Positions 17,024 through 25,730 of a stretch of 64,000 nt of DNA are shown piece after piece; positions within the stretch are counted from its first letter, which is position 1; every line of letters begins with the position of its first letter. Both the position numbers and the translations under genes were made by a program. Below the pieces are notes generated by a model that saw nothing but the letters and a program-made list of their open reading frames with translations, was not told the DNA's origin and ran no database searches. Origin of the DNA: Polyangiaceae bacterium (GTDB lineage Bacteria > Myxococcota_A > Polyangia > Polyangiales > Polyangiaceae); the NCBI GenBank assembly GCA_025353725.1, contig JANXOF010000023.1, positions 248,001 through 312,000 on the forward strand, written 5' to 3'.

Positions 17024-17749
17024 ATGAGCCACAAAGTCATGTCCCTCTTTGCCTGCTTTGCCGTCGCGTGCAGTCTGACGCCCGACCCCGCGCCTTCGGA
17101 GGGAAAGACCAATGAGCAGAGCGTAAAGTCGAATCAGCAGACACAGGCGGCGGGCATTCTTGGAGCCACCGGCGGAAACCCGGAGGACGGCGTCGACCAA
17201 CTCGTGAGTGCTGGCAGTTCGTCTCAAGGCAATATTGCGCCGGCCTCCGTCGCGATTCATTCGGAGCTCCTGCCTTCGACCGTCGAGATTGCGACCGGGC
17301 CGACGGGCGACCCGGGATGCGCGTGCGCGGCAGGCTCCTGTACGTTCACGAACTGCCAACGCGGAGGCGCCACGCTTGACGGCACGCTGACTGCGAAGGG
17401 CGGAGTCTTCAAGTGTGATTTCACTTGGAAGAACGATAATTCGCAAGGCGGCGCGTCCGCCGGGTACGCGTCGAAGGTGTCTCTGCATATCAAGGCCGAT
17501 ATGACGACGACCCCAACAACGATTAAAGGCAGCTATCATACGGATGGCGCCATCGAAACATCGGGCCCCTCGTTACCTTCCTCTATCCCGGGTGTGGGAG
17601 CGGGATTCGGCAATATTACTTGGGTGAACGACGCGACGTGGGACGTCACTGTCGGCGCAAACAAGATTTCAGGCGGGTCTATCACCCACAATGGGACTTA
17701 CACAGCGGGCGGAAAGACCTATACGGGAAACGGAAATACCACCTTCTAA
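17024..17749 (+). CDS. Putative lipoprotein of unknown function
   Basis: 241 aa. The ATG at 17024 has a CAGGAG site and begins a short hydrophobic signal ending at Cys in FAVACSL, so it is a probable lipoprotein. After a Ser/Thr/Asn-rich linker comes a cluster of cysteines (PGCACAAGSCTFTNCQRGG, about residues 103-121), then a beta-rich, glycine-rich domain ending NGNTTF. No family recognised. It stands alone and is followed by about 500 bases with no clear gene. Confidence 0.75.
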   Translation: MSHKVMSLFACFAVACSLTPDPAPSEGKTNEQSVKSNQQTQAAGILGATGGNPEDGVDQLVSAGSSSQGNIAPASVAIHSELLPSTVEIATGPTGDPGCACAAGSCTFTNCQRGGATLDGTLTAKGGVFKCDFTWKNDNSQGGASAGYASKVSLHIKADMTTTPTTIKGSYHTDGAIETSGPSLPSSIPGVGAGFGNITWVNDATWDVTVGANKISGGSITHNGTYTAGGKTYTGNGNTTF

Positions 17750-18252
17750 CAAGTCGGGCCAGGAGGCGGGCTCGAAGGACCTCGACGGTGACGTCATCGA
17801 GGCGGTCTGGATGGACCTGGAAGCTGCGATGAAGGTCGCGCCGACGCAGCCGACCACCCAGGCGTGACCGGACGAATGCGCACGAAGCGCAGGCCGAGTC
17901 GGCGGTTTCAGCAGACATCGACCGTACGCTCACATCCGTCGACATGTGCTCGAAGCGGACGTCCGCCGATAGGGTCGCCGCCTGACGCAGTACGGTTCGA
18001 GGGTCGCCCTGGTGAGCGACCTTCGAGGCCCCTCTCTTTCGCGTCGTGCGCCGCTACGACGCGTCCCGCGTGCGCGCCACCGGTCGAACCCTTGGCGCCT
18101 CACGATCTTCATCGCGAAGGCGAACGTCGCTTTCGCTCGCGCGCCGCTCTTCGGTGTCCTCGGTGGGTGGCGCGCGATGAAGCGGAGCGACGATCGTAGC
18201 GTGAGTCGCGAGCATCATTTCAGCGCTTGCGCGAATGTGCATCCATCTGCCG
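17750..18252. other. 503-bp region with no convincing gene; possible relics
   Basis: No start-to-stop gene is convincing. One plus frame ending with the TGA at 17865-17867 reads DLDGDVIEAVWMDLEAAMKV before a Pro/Thr tail, and another ending near 17984 reads NAHEAQAESAVSADIDRTL. Both look more like protein than the surrounding frames but lack starts, so they may be decayed gene fragments. The second half is GC-rich with no strong frame. Confidence 0.35.
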
Positions 18253-18987
18253 ATGACGACTGACGCGCTACCTCATGATTCTATCCAAAAACTCTCCGAA
18301 AACCTTTGGCGCGTGGAGGGTGCGTTGCCCCACTTGGGCGGACGCCGCGTGATGACCGTGGCGAGGCTCTCGGACGGACGCCTCGTGATTCATAGCGCCA
18401 TCACCTTGAACGAGGAGGCGATGTGTGAGCTCGAAAGCTTCGGAAAGCCGGCTGTCTTGCTCATTCCCCACAAGCGGCACCGGATGGATGCGCCCTACTT
18501 CAAGCAGCGCTATCCCGAGCTTCGTGTCTTTGCCCCTCGAGCGGTCGTTCCGAAAGCGCGTGAGGTCGTAGCCGTCGACGGCACCTACGATGACTTCGAC
18601 GGCGACGCCACAGTTCGGCTGGAGATGCTCGACGGAATCGGGGATTCCGAAGGGGCGATGATCGTGCGGTCAACCGACGGCACCACGGTCATCCTCAACG
18701 AGGTGGTCTTCGACATGGGCCCGCCACGAAACCTTGCCGCCCGCGTACTCACGCGACTCATCGGCCTAAGGCCCGGTCCCCGCGTCACGCCGGTCGTAAG
18801 GCTCGAACTCGTCACCGACCGCCGCGCGCTGCGCAAGCACCTCGAACGGCTCGCGGCGATCCCCGACCTCACGCGCCTGATTGTTTCCCACGAAAAAATG
18901 TCCTCGGGCGCACGCGCATCACTCGCGCTCGCACACGCCGCACGGACACTCGGACACCGCCATGAGCGCAAGGACATAGAAGCCTAA
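18253..18987 (+). CDS. DUF4336-like (metallo-beta-lactamase-fold-like) protein
   Basis: About 244 aa. N-terminal strands read LWRVEGALPHLGGRRVMTVARL, followed by VIHSAITLNEEAMCELESFG, then LLIPHKRHRMDAPYFKQRYP. These are the pattern of DUF4336 proteins, which look like metallo-beta-lactamase folds but lack the full HxHxDH zinc site; the same applies here. No signal peptide, so probably cytoplasmic. Function unknown. ATG at 18253 chosen; a GTG at 18235 is an alternative. Convergent with the YdeI-family gene. Confidence 0.7.
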   Translation: MTTDALPHDSIQKLSENLWRVEGALPHLGGRRVMTVARLSDGRLVIHSAITLNEEAMCELESFGKPAVLLIPHKRHRMDAPYFKQRYPELRVFAPRAVVPKAREVVAVDGTYDDFDGDATVRLEMLDGIGDSEGAMIVRSTDGTTVILNEVVFDMGPPRNLAARVLTRLIGLRPGPRVTPVVRLELVTDRRALRKHLERLAAIPDLTRLIVSHEKMSSGARASLALAHAARTLGHRHERKDIEA

Positions 18988-19017
18988 TTTTGCGAAACGC
19001 TTCCCTGTCGCCAACAA

Positions 19018-19641
19018 TCATGTCTTCTCTTTTTTTTTCTGCGGATTTTTCTGCGGATAGAAGGTCTCACCGCGCGCCAACATCGCGACGAAGCGTTCGA
19101 TCTTCGACGCGCGTACCGCTTCGGTCTTAACGCTCCGCGTGCGATACGCGAGGGCATACACGTTCTGCTTCGTCAGCTGCTCGAACGTCGCGAGCGCCTT
19201 CGGCACACATCGGATGGCCGCCGCCAGGTCGTCTGGGACGGTCATCTGACTTCCCGGGGCGTAGGCCGAATCCCATCGTCCGTCTCCGTTCGCCGCGTCG
19301 ACGTGGCGCTGCCCGTGCTCAGTCATCCGCCCAGCCGCCGTGAGTCGCGCGACGTGCCGGCGGTTGACCTGACTCCAAACGCTCTTCCGTTTGCGGAGCG
19401 TGAACCGCTGAAGAAACGAGGCCTCGTCGAACGACTTTCTGAGCCCGTCGATCCAGCCCCAGCAGAGCGCGACATCCAACGCCTCCGCGTAGGTCACGGT
19501 CGGAAGCCCCGAGCCCTTTTTGTGGATCTTCAGCCAGAGCTCGCTTTCGCGTGCATGATGCTTGGCGAGCCACGTCTCAAAGGCCTGCGCATCGCTGAAG
19601 CTGCGGATTCGTTTGGAATCGGGGATTACCGGCGCCAACAA
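19018..19641 (-). CDS. YdeI/OmpD-associated-family protein
   Basis: 207 aa. Opening residues (FSDAQAFETWLAKHHARESELWLKI then VTYAEALDVALCWGWIDG) are typical of the YdeI family, a cytoplasmic protein linked in enteric bacteria to polymyxin and bacteriocin protection, with the second half (KIERFVAMLARGETFYP) also conserved. It ends in a Lys-rich tail (PQKNPQKKKEKT). Single gene, divergent from the Uma2-like fragment and VWA operon. Function in this organism is not known. Confidence 0.85.
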   Translation of the reverse strand: MLAPVIPDSKRIRSFSDAQAFETWLAKHHARESELWLKIHKKGSGLPTVTYAEALDVALCWGWIDGLRKSFDEASFLQRFTLRKRKSVWSQVNRRHVARLTAAGRMTEHGQRHVDAANGDGRWDSAYAPGSQMTVPDDLAAAIRCVPKALATFEQLTKQNVYALAYRTRSVKTEAVRASKIERFVAMLARGETFYPQKNPQKKKEKT

Positions 19642-19720
19642 GAACCGCTTACCACCCCTGGGAGCTCTGCGCTTTGCCTTCCGGAAGCTCTCTCGGTGAA
19701 AATATCGCTATCCTTTGGAA

Positions 19721-19885
19721 ATGGCGGACTCGTCGCAGCTACCCTCCTCACCGGCACGTTCGATCCGCGTCGGCCCCTTGTCGGAGGAGTGGCGAGCCAT
19801 GTCCCCAGACGCGCGAGAGAGCTTCCTTTTGGACGTGATCGACGCGCTTTCTGACGTGCAGACCAGCATTGAGGCATCGCTCTTA
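19721..19885 (+). pseudogene. Possible N-terminal fragment of a Uma2-family gene
   Basis: The ATG frame at 19721 reads EEWRAMSPDARESFLLDVID followed by ALSDVQTS. 'W..MSP.AR..FL..V..AL' is how many myxobacterial Uma2-family proteins begin, but after about 55 codons the resemblance stops and the frame runs to a stop at 19969, overlapping the next gene's start. No nuclease domain follows. Best read as a 3'-truncated relic; a matching C-terminal relic is at 5583. Confidence 0.4.
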
Positions 19886-19913
19886 GGCTGGCCCCTGCGA
19901 TACGCTGCGCGAG

Positions 19914-21623
19914 GTGCAGATTCGCGTCGTTTTCTTCTCTCTTTTCTGCGTCTTCGCGACGGCGTGTAGTCGGCCCCGCGCGGACGCGACAGGCTCGGCC
20001 GGGACGGGCAGCACGCCCGCTTTAACCTCTTCCGCTTCGCAGGCGAGCCTGCCCGTGGAAGTCATCGTCGCTTACGGGAGCGAAAAAAAGACCTGGTTTG
20101 AAGAGGCGGCGCGAGCCTTTGAGCGCACCGGCGCGAAGACAGATAGCGGGCGCGTCATCAAGGTGCGCGGGCGCGCCATGGGCTCGGGCGAGTGCGTGCA
20201 AGGCATCGTCTCCGGCGACATCAAAGCTCACGTGTTCAGCCCGGCTTCTCAAGCCTATGTGACGTTGCTCAACGACGCCTGGCGTCAGAAGACGGGGCGT
20301 CCGCAAGCGCTCGCGCCTCAGGGAGACGTGCTCGTCTTGTCGCCGGTCGTCATCGCTATGTGGCGGTCGATGGCGGAAGCGCTCGGTTGGCCGAAGGCCT
20401 CCATCGGCTGGTCGGACCTTCTCGCCATCAGTGCCGACCCTCGCGGCTGGGGGGCAAAGGGAATGCCCGAGTGGGGACGCTTTAAGTTCGGTCATAGTCA
20501 TCCTGAATTTTCCAATTCAGGATTCCTCGCCGTGCTCGCCGAGGCTTACGCAGGCGCGAAAAAAACACGAGGACTCACGGCCCTGGACCTTGATCTCAAA
20601 GCCACACGCGCTCAGCTATCTTCGATTGAGGGCACGGTCGTTCACTACGGAAAGTCGACGGGGTTCTTCGCCGACAAGATGTTGGAACGCGGACCGAGCT
20701 ATCTCTCAGCCGCGGTCCTCTACGAAAATCTCGTGGTTGAATCGTATGCGGGAGCCGCGCGGACGACGCCTCCAGTCGTCGCGATTTACCCGAAAGAAGG
20801 TACATTTTGGAGCGACCACCCGTGGTCCATTCTCGACGCCGAGTGGGTGGGCGCCGAAGAGCGTAAAGCGGCCGAAAAGCTCGGAGCTTTTCTCAAAGCA
20901 AAGCCTCAGCAAGCACGTGCGATGGCCCTCGGCTTTCGTCCTGGCGACGCCTCGCTCGCCATCGGTGCGCCGATTGACGTAGCTCACGGCTGCGACCCGA
21001 AGCAGCCCCAGACACTCCTGGAGCTTCCCGATGCGCAAGCGATGCAGAGGCTCATTCAGGTATGGAAGGAAACGAAACGCGGGGCCGATGTAGTGTTCGT
21101 GTTCGACAAGTCGGGGTCCATGCGCGGTCCGCCGCTCGACCAGGCGCAGCGCGGGGCGAAGGCGTTCTTCTCGAACCTTTCGGACGGCGACGACGCGAGC
21201 TTGCTGTTCTTCGATAATCGCGTGTATCCCGTCGTTGGGCCGATACGTGTGGACTCTGCCGGGCGTGCGTCGCTCGGCAAGCGGATCGACGGCGTGGTCG
21301 CGGACGGCGGAACGGCGCTCTACGACGCGATTGAAGCAGCCTACGCGAGCCTCGAAGTGCGAGCCCGTATGAACCCGACGCGGATGCACGCGGTCGTCGT
21401 CATGACCGACGGAAATGACGAATCAAGCAAGACCAAGCTCACGGAGCTCAAACGGCATTTCCCGACCGAAGAAACCGCCATTCGAGTCTTTACGATAGCG
21501 TACGGTGCGCAAGCGAACCCGACAGCACTCTCCGAAATCGCAGAGGCCGCGCGAGGGTCGGCCGTCAAAGGGAGCACGGACGACATTCAACAGGTTTATG
21601 CCGACATGGCGGCGTTTTTCTGA
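19914..21623 (+). CDS. Lipoprotein with substrate-binding-like domain and C-terminal VWA domain
   Basis: 569 aa. Starts at GTG 19914 with a lipoprotein signal (FATACSRP). Residues about 45-350 resemble a type II periplasmic substrate-binding fold: VEVIVAYGSEKKTWFEEAA at the start, FSPAS near 108, FGHSHPEFSNSGFLAVLAEA near 195 and ALGFRPGDASLA near 340. Residues about 385-569 are a VWA domain with a full MIDAS: FDKSGSM, the GGTALYDAI threonine and MTDGNDES. It may bind ligand or other envelope proteins through the VWA domain. First gene of a three-gene operon: its stop overlaps the next start (TGATG). No ABC permease or ATPase is present. Confidence 0.88.
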   Translation: MQIRVVFFSLFCVFATACSRPRADATGSAGTGSTPALTSSASQASLPVEVIVAYGSEKKTWFEEAARAFERTGAKTDSGRVIKVRGRAMGSGECVQGIVSGDIKAHVFSPASQAYVTLLNDAWRQKTGRPQALAPQGDVLVLSPVVIAMWRSMAEALGWPKASIGWSDLLAISADPRGWGAKGMPEWGRFKFGHSHPEFSNSGFLAVLAEAYAGAKKTRGLTALDLDLKATRAQLSSIEGTVVHYGKSTGFFADKMLERGPSYLSAAVLYENLVVESYAGAARTTPPVVAIYPKEGTFWSDHPWSILDAEWVGAEERKAAEKLGAFLKAKPQQARAMALGFRPGDASLAIGAPIDVAHGCDPKQPQTLLELPDAQAMQRLIQVWKETKRGADVVFVFDKSGSMRGPPLDQAQRGAKAFFSNLSDGDDASLLFFDNRVYPVVGPIRVDSAGRASLGKRIDGVVADGGTALYDAIEAAYASLEVRARMNPTRMHAVVVMTDGNDESSKTKLTELKRHFPTEETAIRVFTIAYGAQANPTALSEIAEAARGSAVKGSTDDIQQVYADMAAFF

Positions 21624-22378
21624 TGCCGGAAGACGCGGTAAAAAAGTTCATCCGCGCCGCGACGAGTCGCCTTAATTTAGGCGTAGTCGGTGCGGCGGCC
21701 ACCGCCGCGGCGGCCCTTCAGTCGTGGCCCGTGGTCGCGCTCGGAGGCGCGGCCTATACGGCCCTTGTGGCCTGGGACTTCGTGAGCGGAAAGAAAGACA
21801 AAGCCGAGACGATTCCCGGCGCGGCTACTCTGCACGACGCGTCGATGCAGCGATTTGCAAACGCGATTGGCTCGGCCAACGTGGAACGCGAAACGGTACT
21901 TCGCGACACGTCCGACGAGGTGAAGGCCAATCTCGCACTTACACTCGCAAGTGCCGCGGAGCTTGAAGCACGAGCAGGCAAGCTCGTTCGCCGAGGAGAC
22001 GAGCTTGCCCGCTACCTCGCGACTGTAAATCCTCACGCGGTCGCAAAGAGCGTGGCGGACCTCACGCAACGCGTATCCCAAACGCCAGACGCTGAGGCTC
22101 GTGCGCACTACGAGTCGGCGCGAATCGCGCGCGTGCAGCACTATGAAGCCATTCAGGAGCTCGCGCTCGCCAAAGAGCGCATTGAAGCCACACTCCTCAG
22201 CATTGCGGCAACGCTCGACGGACTTGCTCCAAAAGTCGTTCGTATGAGAACGTTGGACGCCGCAGCGATGGATGCGTTGAGCGGAAACTTGAAGAGTGAA
22301 CTCGACACCATGAACGTTGAAATCGAGTCGTTCGAAGAGGCGCTCGCCTCGCTCACCCGGCCACCGAGTAAAGTATGA
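21623..22378 (+). CDS. Coiled-coil protein with N-terminal membrane segment (VWA operon)
   Basis: 251 aa. N-terminal hydrophobic helices (AATAAAALQSWPVVALGGAAYTAL, about residues 20-50) followed by a long helical region rich in Ala, Glu and Leu with heptad-like repeats (about 95-250: DEVKANLALTLASAAELEAR, RVQHYEAIQELALAKERIEA, LKSELDTMNVEIESFEEALASL). Probably membrane-anchored with a cytoplasmic coiled coil. The arrangement recalls the XpaC family (5-bromo-4-chloroindolyl phosphate hydrolysis protein) that accompanies VWA and TelA proteins in other bacteria, but the match is too weak to name it. Coupled on both sides (TGATG and ATGA overlaps). Confidence 0.75.
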   Translation: MPEDAVKKFIRAATSRLNLGVVGAAATAAAALQSWPVVALGGAAYTALVAWDFVSGKKDKAETIPGAATLHDASMQRFANAIGSANVERETVLRDTSDEVKANLALTLASAAELEARAGKLVRRGDELARYLATVNPHAVAKSVADLTQRVSQTPDAEARAHYESARIARVQHYEAIQELALAKERIEATLLSIAATLDGLAPKVVRMRTLDAAAMDALSGNLKSELDTMNVEIESFEEALASLTRPPSKV

Positions 22379-23598
22379 AAGCGAAACTCGCCATCATCGG
22401 CGCCTTCAGTCTTGCCGTTGCCGCCATTATCGCCATCACGGCACTCCGAAAGAGTGAGGATAGCGGTAAGGGCTCGCAAGAAACAGGACTCCTCAATAAG
22501 ACAGATGCTTCGATGGTCTCGGGGCAGACCTCTCCCGGACCTAGCGCCGTCGAAATCTCGATGCTTTATAGCACTGAGAAGAAGGAGTGGATTGAAGAGG
22601 TCGCGGCGTCGTTCGCGAAGGTACACCCTGAGATCAAGCTAAAGCTCGTGGCGAAGGGGTCGCTCGACGCCGAACAAGCCCTTCTTGAAGGAGTCGAGAA
22701 GTTCACGCTTTTCAGCCCGGCGGACTCGCTTGTCCTCAACCTTCTCGATGCTGACTGGACGTCGAAAAACCGCACTAAAGTACTTGCGACATCGGGGGAA
22801 GACGCACCGCAAACGTTGGTCATCACCCCCCTCGTTTTCGTCGCTTGGGAAGACCGCGCGGCCGCGCTCACGAAGGCGGGGGGAGGCGTCGTGACGTGGA
22901 AGTCTCTACGCAAAGCGCTTACCTCGAATCAAGGGTGGCCCGCGGTAGGAGGGAAAACAGAGTGGGGTTTCGTCAAGCTCGGTCACACCGACCCGACGCG
23001 CTCGAACTCAGGTTTGCAAGCCTTGACCCTCATGTCGTTCGAGTTCTTCGGGAGGCCGACCCTCGACGTGGGCGACGTTCTAAAGCCGGATTACCAAGCG
23101 TATATAAAAGACATTGAAAAAGGCGTCACAAAGTTCGAGTCTTCGACCGGCACGATGATGACGGACATGGTCCGTTTCGGCCCGTCCAAGTACGACATCT
23201 CAGTCGTGTACGAGAGCCTTGCCATTAGCCAAATTGAAAATGCGCAAGGGCGATGGGGCAGCCTGAAAGTCTATTACCCACAAACAACCTGTTGGAGTGA
23301 CAACCCCGTCGCGCTGCTTCAAGGTGACTGGGTGACTCCGGCACAGCGCACGGGCGCACGGACGTGGCTCGCTTTTTTGAGGAGCCGAGCGAACCAGGAG
23401 CGAGCGCTCGCGTATGGCTTTCGTCCGGGCGACCCGACCGTTCCAGTGAAAACCGCGGACGCTCAAAATCCGTTCACGCGCCTCGCAGCCTACGGCGTAC
23501 GCGTCGAAGTACCGCCCGTTGCGGCGCCTCCGTCGGGCCCCGTCGTGCGCAACATGCTCACGATGTGGTCGCGCGTTGCGGCACCTGGAAGTCGCTGA
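22375..23598 (+). CDS. Second substrate-binding-like protein (VWA operon), membrane-anchored
   Basis: 407 aa. Begins with a single hydrophobic helix (KLAIIGAFSLAVAAIIAITAL) with no lipobox, so it may be an anchored or cleaved signal. The rest resembles the substrate-binding part of the first gene in the operon: SMLYSTEKKEWIEEVAASFA near residue 63, LFSPADSLVLNLL, LGHTDPTRSNSGLQALTLM near 205 and AYGFRPGDPTVP near 355. Shared positions (YSTEKK / YGSEKK; FSPA; H-x-SNSG; GFRPGD) show the two are paralogs. No VWA domain. Overlaps the previous stop (ATGA). Terminates 35 bases before a convergent gene. Confidence 0.85.
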   Translation: MKAKLAIIGAFSLAVAAIIAITALRKSEDSGKGSQETGLLNKTDASMVSGQTSPGPSAVEISMLYSTEKKEWIEEVAASFAKVHPEIKLKLVAKGSLDAEQALLEGVEKFTLFSPADSLVLNLLDADWTSKNRTKVLATSGEDAPQTLVITPLVFVAWEDRAAALTKAGGGVVTWKSLRKALTSNQGWPAVGGKTEWGFVKLGHTDPTRSNSGLQALTLMSFEFFGRPTLDVGDVLKPDYQAYIKDIEKGVTKFESSTGTMMTDMVRFGPSKYDISVVYESLAISQIENAQGRWGSLKVYYPQTTCWSDNPVALLQGDWVTPAQRTGARTWLAFLRSRANQERALAYGFRPGDPTVPVKTADAQNPFTRLAAYGVRVEVPPVAAPPSGPVVRNMLTMWSRVAAPGSR

Positions 23599-23633
23599 AC
23601 CTCGTTCGCGTCGTCAAAACCACGCGCACGATC

Positions 23634-25730
23634 TTACTTATTCGGCGAGAGCGAGACGGACGACCCCGCATCATCGCTGTGCGCCGACGAAGTCAGAAAC
23701 GGAGCCAGCCGTGATTCTGCGACCGCGAACGTGGCACGAATACCGGCCGCGGAGCAGTGACGCTCGCTTGCAGAAAAAGCCCTACACGAAATGCGTTTCG
23801 GCGGCCCCCCCTCCCTCACGGTGACGTCGATAAGCAAGTCCGGTGGGCTTGTCAGCGTGGTAAGCGAGAGAACGCTCGTAGCCGTCAGACTCGCGACGGC
23901 GTCGGCGAGCGCTCCAGGGTCGCCCCCGAGGAGAACATTGCCTCCAGCTGTCACGCGCACGCGTTCAACGCGTTCGGCATCGCTCTGGAGCGCCGCGCGA
24001 CTTACGAAAATGCGACCCGCGAGCTCGCGCAGCGCACGTGGCACGACCATCACGCCAGTGCGCGAATCGACGCGCGCGTAGACTCCTCCTTCACCTTCGT
24101 TACCAAACCACAACGTCGCGAGGGAGGCGCCTTCTTCGACATCGAGTGTTACGCGGCATCCGTCAGGCGTGAAACCAAAGTGTCCGTCGTCAGCGTCCGC
24201 CACCCAGGCGTCGACGTGGCCGCGGACGATACCGTCGACGAGCTGCACGATAGCGCCATCTGTCTCGAAGCCGCGCGGCGACACGAGCCGGAGCCCCTCA
24301 CCGCTCTCGCGAAGCTCCTGCTCCACACCACAACGCAAGAGCACGCCCGTGACACGACGTGACTCGCCCTCGAGTGCATCGCGCGCACGCAGACTCGTCT
24401 CCCGCGCGAGCAAGCGACGAACCACCGAAGCGTCAACCTCGAGTCGCGCGTCATCCATGACACGCCTGAGCGTCGCGCCGCCGTCCGGGCGGAGCGTGCC
24501 GATGTCTACGCTCTCCTCGTGCTCTCCAGACCGCAGCGTCGTACGCGCGATCGAGGAAAACGCGCCACCGCCGCGCGCGACCGAGCTCGCGGCCGAGGCT
24601 GTGATGCGTGAGAGGAGCTCCGTCGCGGCCTCCGCTTCTTTGGGCAATACGTCTCTATCGAGCGGTGAGCGTTGATGAAAACCAGAACCTTTACGGGCCA
24701 GTTCAAGGGCACCTTGCGCACCCATCGACGCGAAGCGCACTTCCTCGATTTCGTCCATGCGGAGGCCAAAAACGAGCGTTTCGGTCATGTGTGCGGCGTC
24801 GACGACAAAAGCGTCGACGATGTCCTTCGGGGCGCAGACCGCGACTCGTGTGGGCGCCTTTCGAAGAACGATAACGTCGGCCGGATGCCCCGGACACGTA
24901 GAGCCAATCACGAGTTCGGCCACGGACTTCGCGCCGTCGGTCGGGGTGAGACGCAGCGTGACGGCAGGGTGAGCCGTCAAGGCGTCAACGTCGGCGTCTT
25001 TCGGAAACGCTTCAGCACGCATTTCTGCAAGCGCCGCCCACACGCGCTCGATGGCGATCCGTGACGCAAGCACCCCCGTCTCCAGCACGCGGAACCCGCG
25101 TTCGTCGAGACGCTCAAGCGTGAAACCATCGTTCGGCGTTCTCGCCTCGAGTCGATGCAACTCAGTGGCGAGATAGGGAACTACGGCGCGGTCGCGGTAA
25201 ACATCGGAGGAGGCGAGGAGCGCCTCCGTAAACTCTTTGGAAACGACGAGAGCGGACTCGCCCGTCACGCGAAAATAACTCGACCCCTCAGGCGTTGGTG
25301 AAGCGCCGCCGAGCGCGAAGGACACCTCGAGCTTGCCCATCCGCAGCATGCCCTTCGCGCGGGGCGCGTCGAATCCGAGCGCGGCGCCCTCCGCAGCTTT
25401 GCGCTCGAACCGCGCGTTTCCGAGAACGGAGACGAGTCTGCGCACGGCGACGGAATCCGCCCGTTCCTGCCTCGGCGCGACCATGCGCCAGTGGTCGTCG
25501 AGTCCCGCGGCCGCCGTGCGATCCCCAGGGTGCTCCCGCTGAAGAACGAGCGTTTCAACGTCATGCACTATCGTGATGCGCTCGAGATCCTCGACGTTCC
25601 AAGTTACGAAAGCGCTACTTCCGCGCGTCTTTCGCTCCTCATCGGTCGCGCGCGGACGGTCGAACCAAAGCCAAAGTCCGAGTACGAGAGCACTCGCGAG
25701 GAGCATCACCGTCACGGCGTGCGTCTTCAA
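23634..25730 (-). CDS. DUF4340 protein (Gld-type ABC system accessory)
   Basis: 698 aa. N-terminal membrane helix (TVMLLASALVLGLWLWFD), then a large beta-rich extracytoplasmic region with several repeats of a DUF4340 pattern (for example WRMVAPRQERADSVAVRRLVSVLGNARFE near 80, and YRDRAVVPYLATELHRLEA). DUF4340 proteins accompany GldA/GldF/GldG-like ABC systems, as here, and are thought to act with the GldG-like component at the outer face of the membrane. It is separated from gldG by two foreign-looking genes. Its start is a TTG at 25730 that overlaps the stop of the upstream TOPRIM-like gene (TTGA), possibly the new start after insertion. Role is inferred from synteny. Confidence 0.8.
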   Translation of the reverse strand: MKTHAVTVMLLASALVLGLWLWFDRPRATDEERKTRGSSAFVTWNVEDLERITIVHDVETLVLQREHPGDRTAAAGLDDHWRMVAPRQERADSVAVRRLVSVLGNARFERKAAEGAALGFDAPRAKGMLRMGKLEVSFALGGASPTPEGSSYFRVTGESALVVSKEFTEALLASSDVYRDRAVVPYLATELHRLEARTPNDGFTLERLDERGFRVLETGVLASRIAIERVWAALAEMRAEAFPKDADVDALTAHPAVTLRLTPTDGAKSVAELVIGSTCPGHPADVIVLRKAPTRVAVCAPKDIVDAFVVDAAHMTETLVFGLRMDEIEEVRFASMGAQGALELARKGSGFHQRSPLDRDVLPKEAEAATELLSRITASAASSVARGGGAFSSIARTTLRSGEHEESVDIGTLRPDGGATLRRVMDDARLEVDASVVRRLLARETSLRARDALEGESRRVTGVLLRCGVEQELRESGEGLRLVSPRGFETDGAIVQLVDGIVRGHVDAWVADADDGHFGFTPDGCRVTLDVEEGASLATLWFGNEGEGGVYARVDSRTGVMVVPRALRELAGRIFVSRAALQSDAERVERVRVTAGGNVLLGGDPGALADAVASLTATSVLSLTTLTSPPDLLIDVTVREGGPPKRISCRAFSASERHCSAAGIRATFAVAESRLAPFLTSSAHSDDAGSSVSLSPNK

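Noticed and set aside
16784-17539. Minus-strand ORF of 251 residues overlapping the lipoprotein at 17024
   Set aside because: Arg-rich, no domain; the plus strand has a signal peptide and ribosome site.
17985-18010. tRNA T-arm-like GGTTCGA word
   Set aside because: No cloverleaf can be formed around it; no tRNA, rRNA or CRISPR array was seen in the window.
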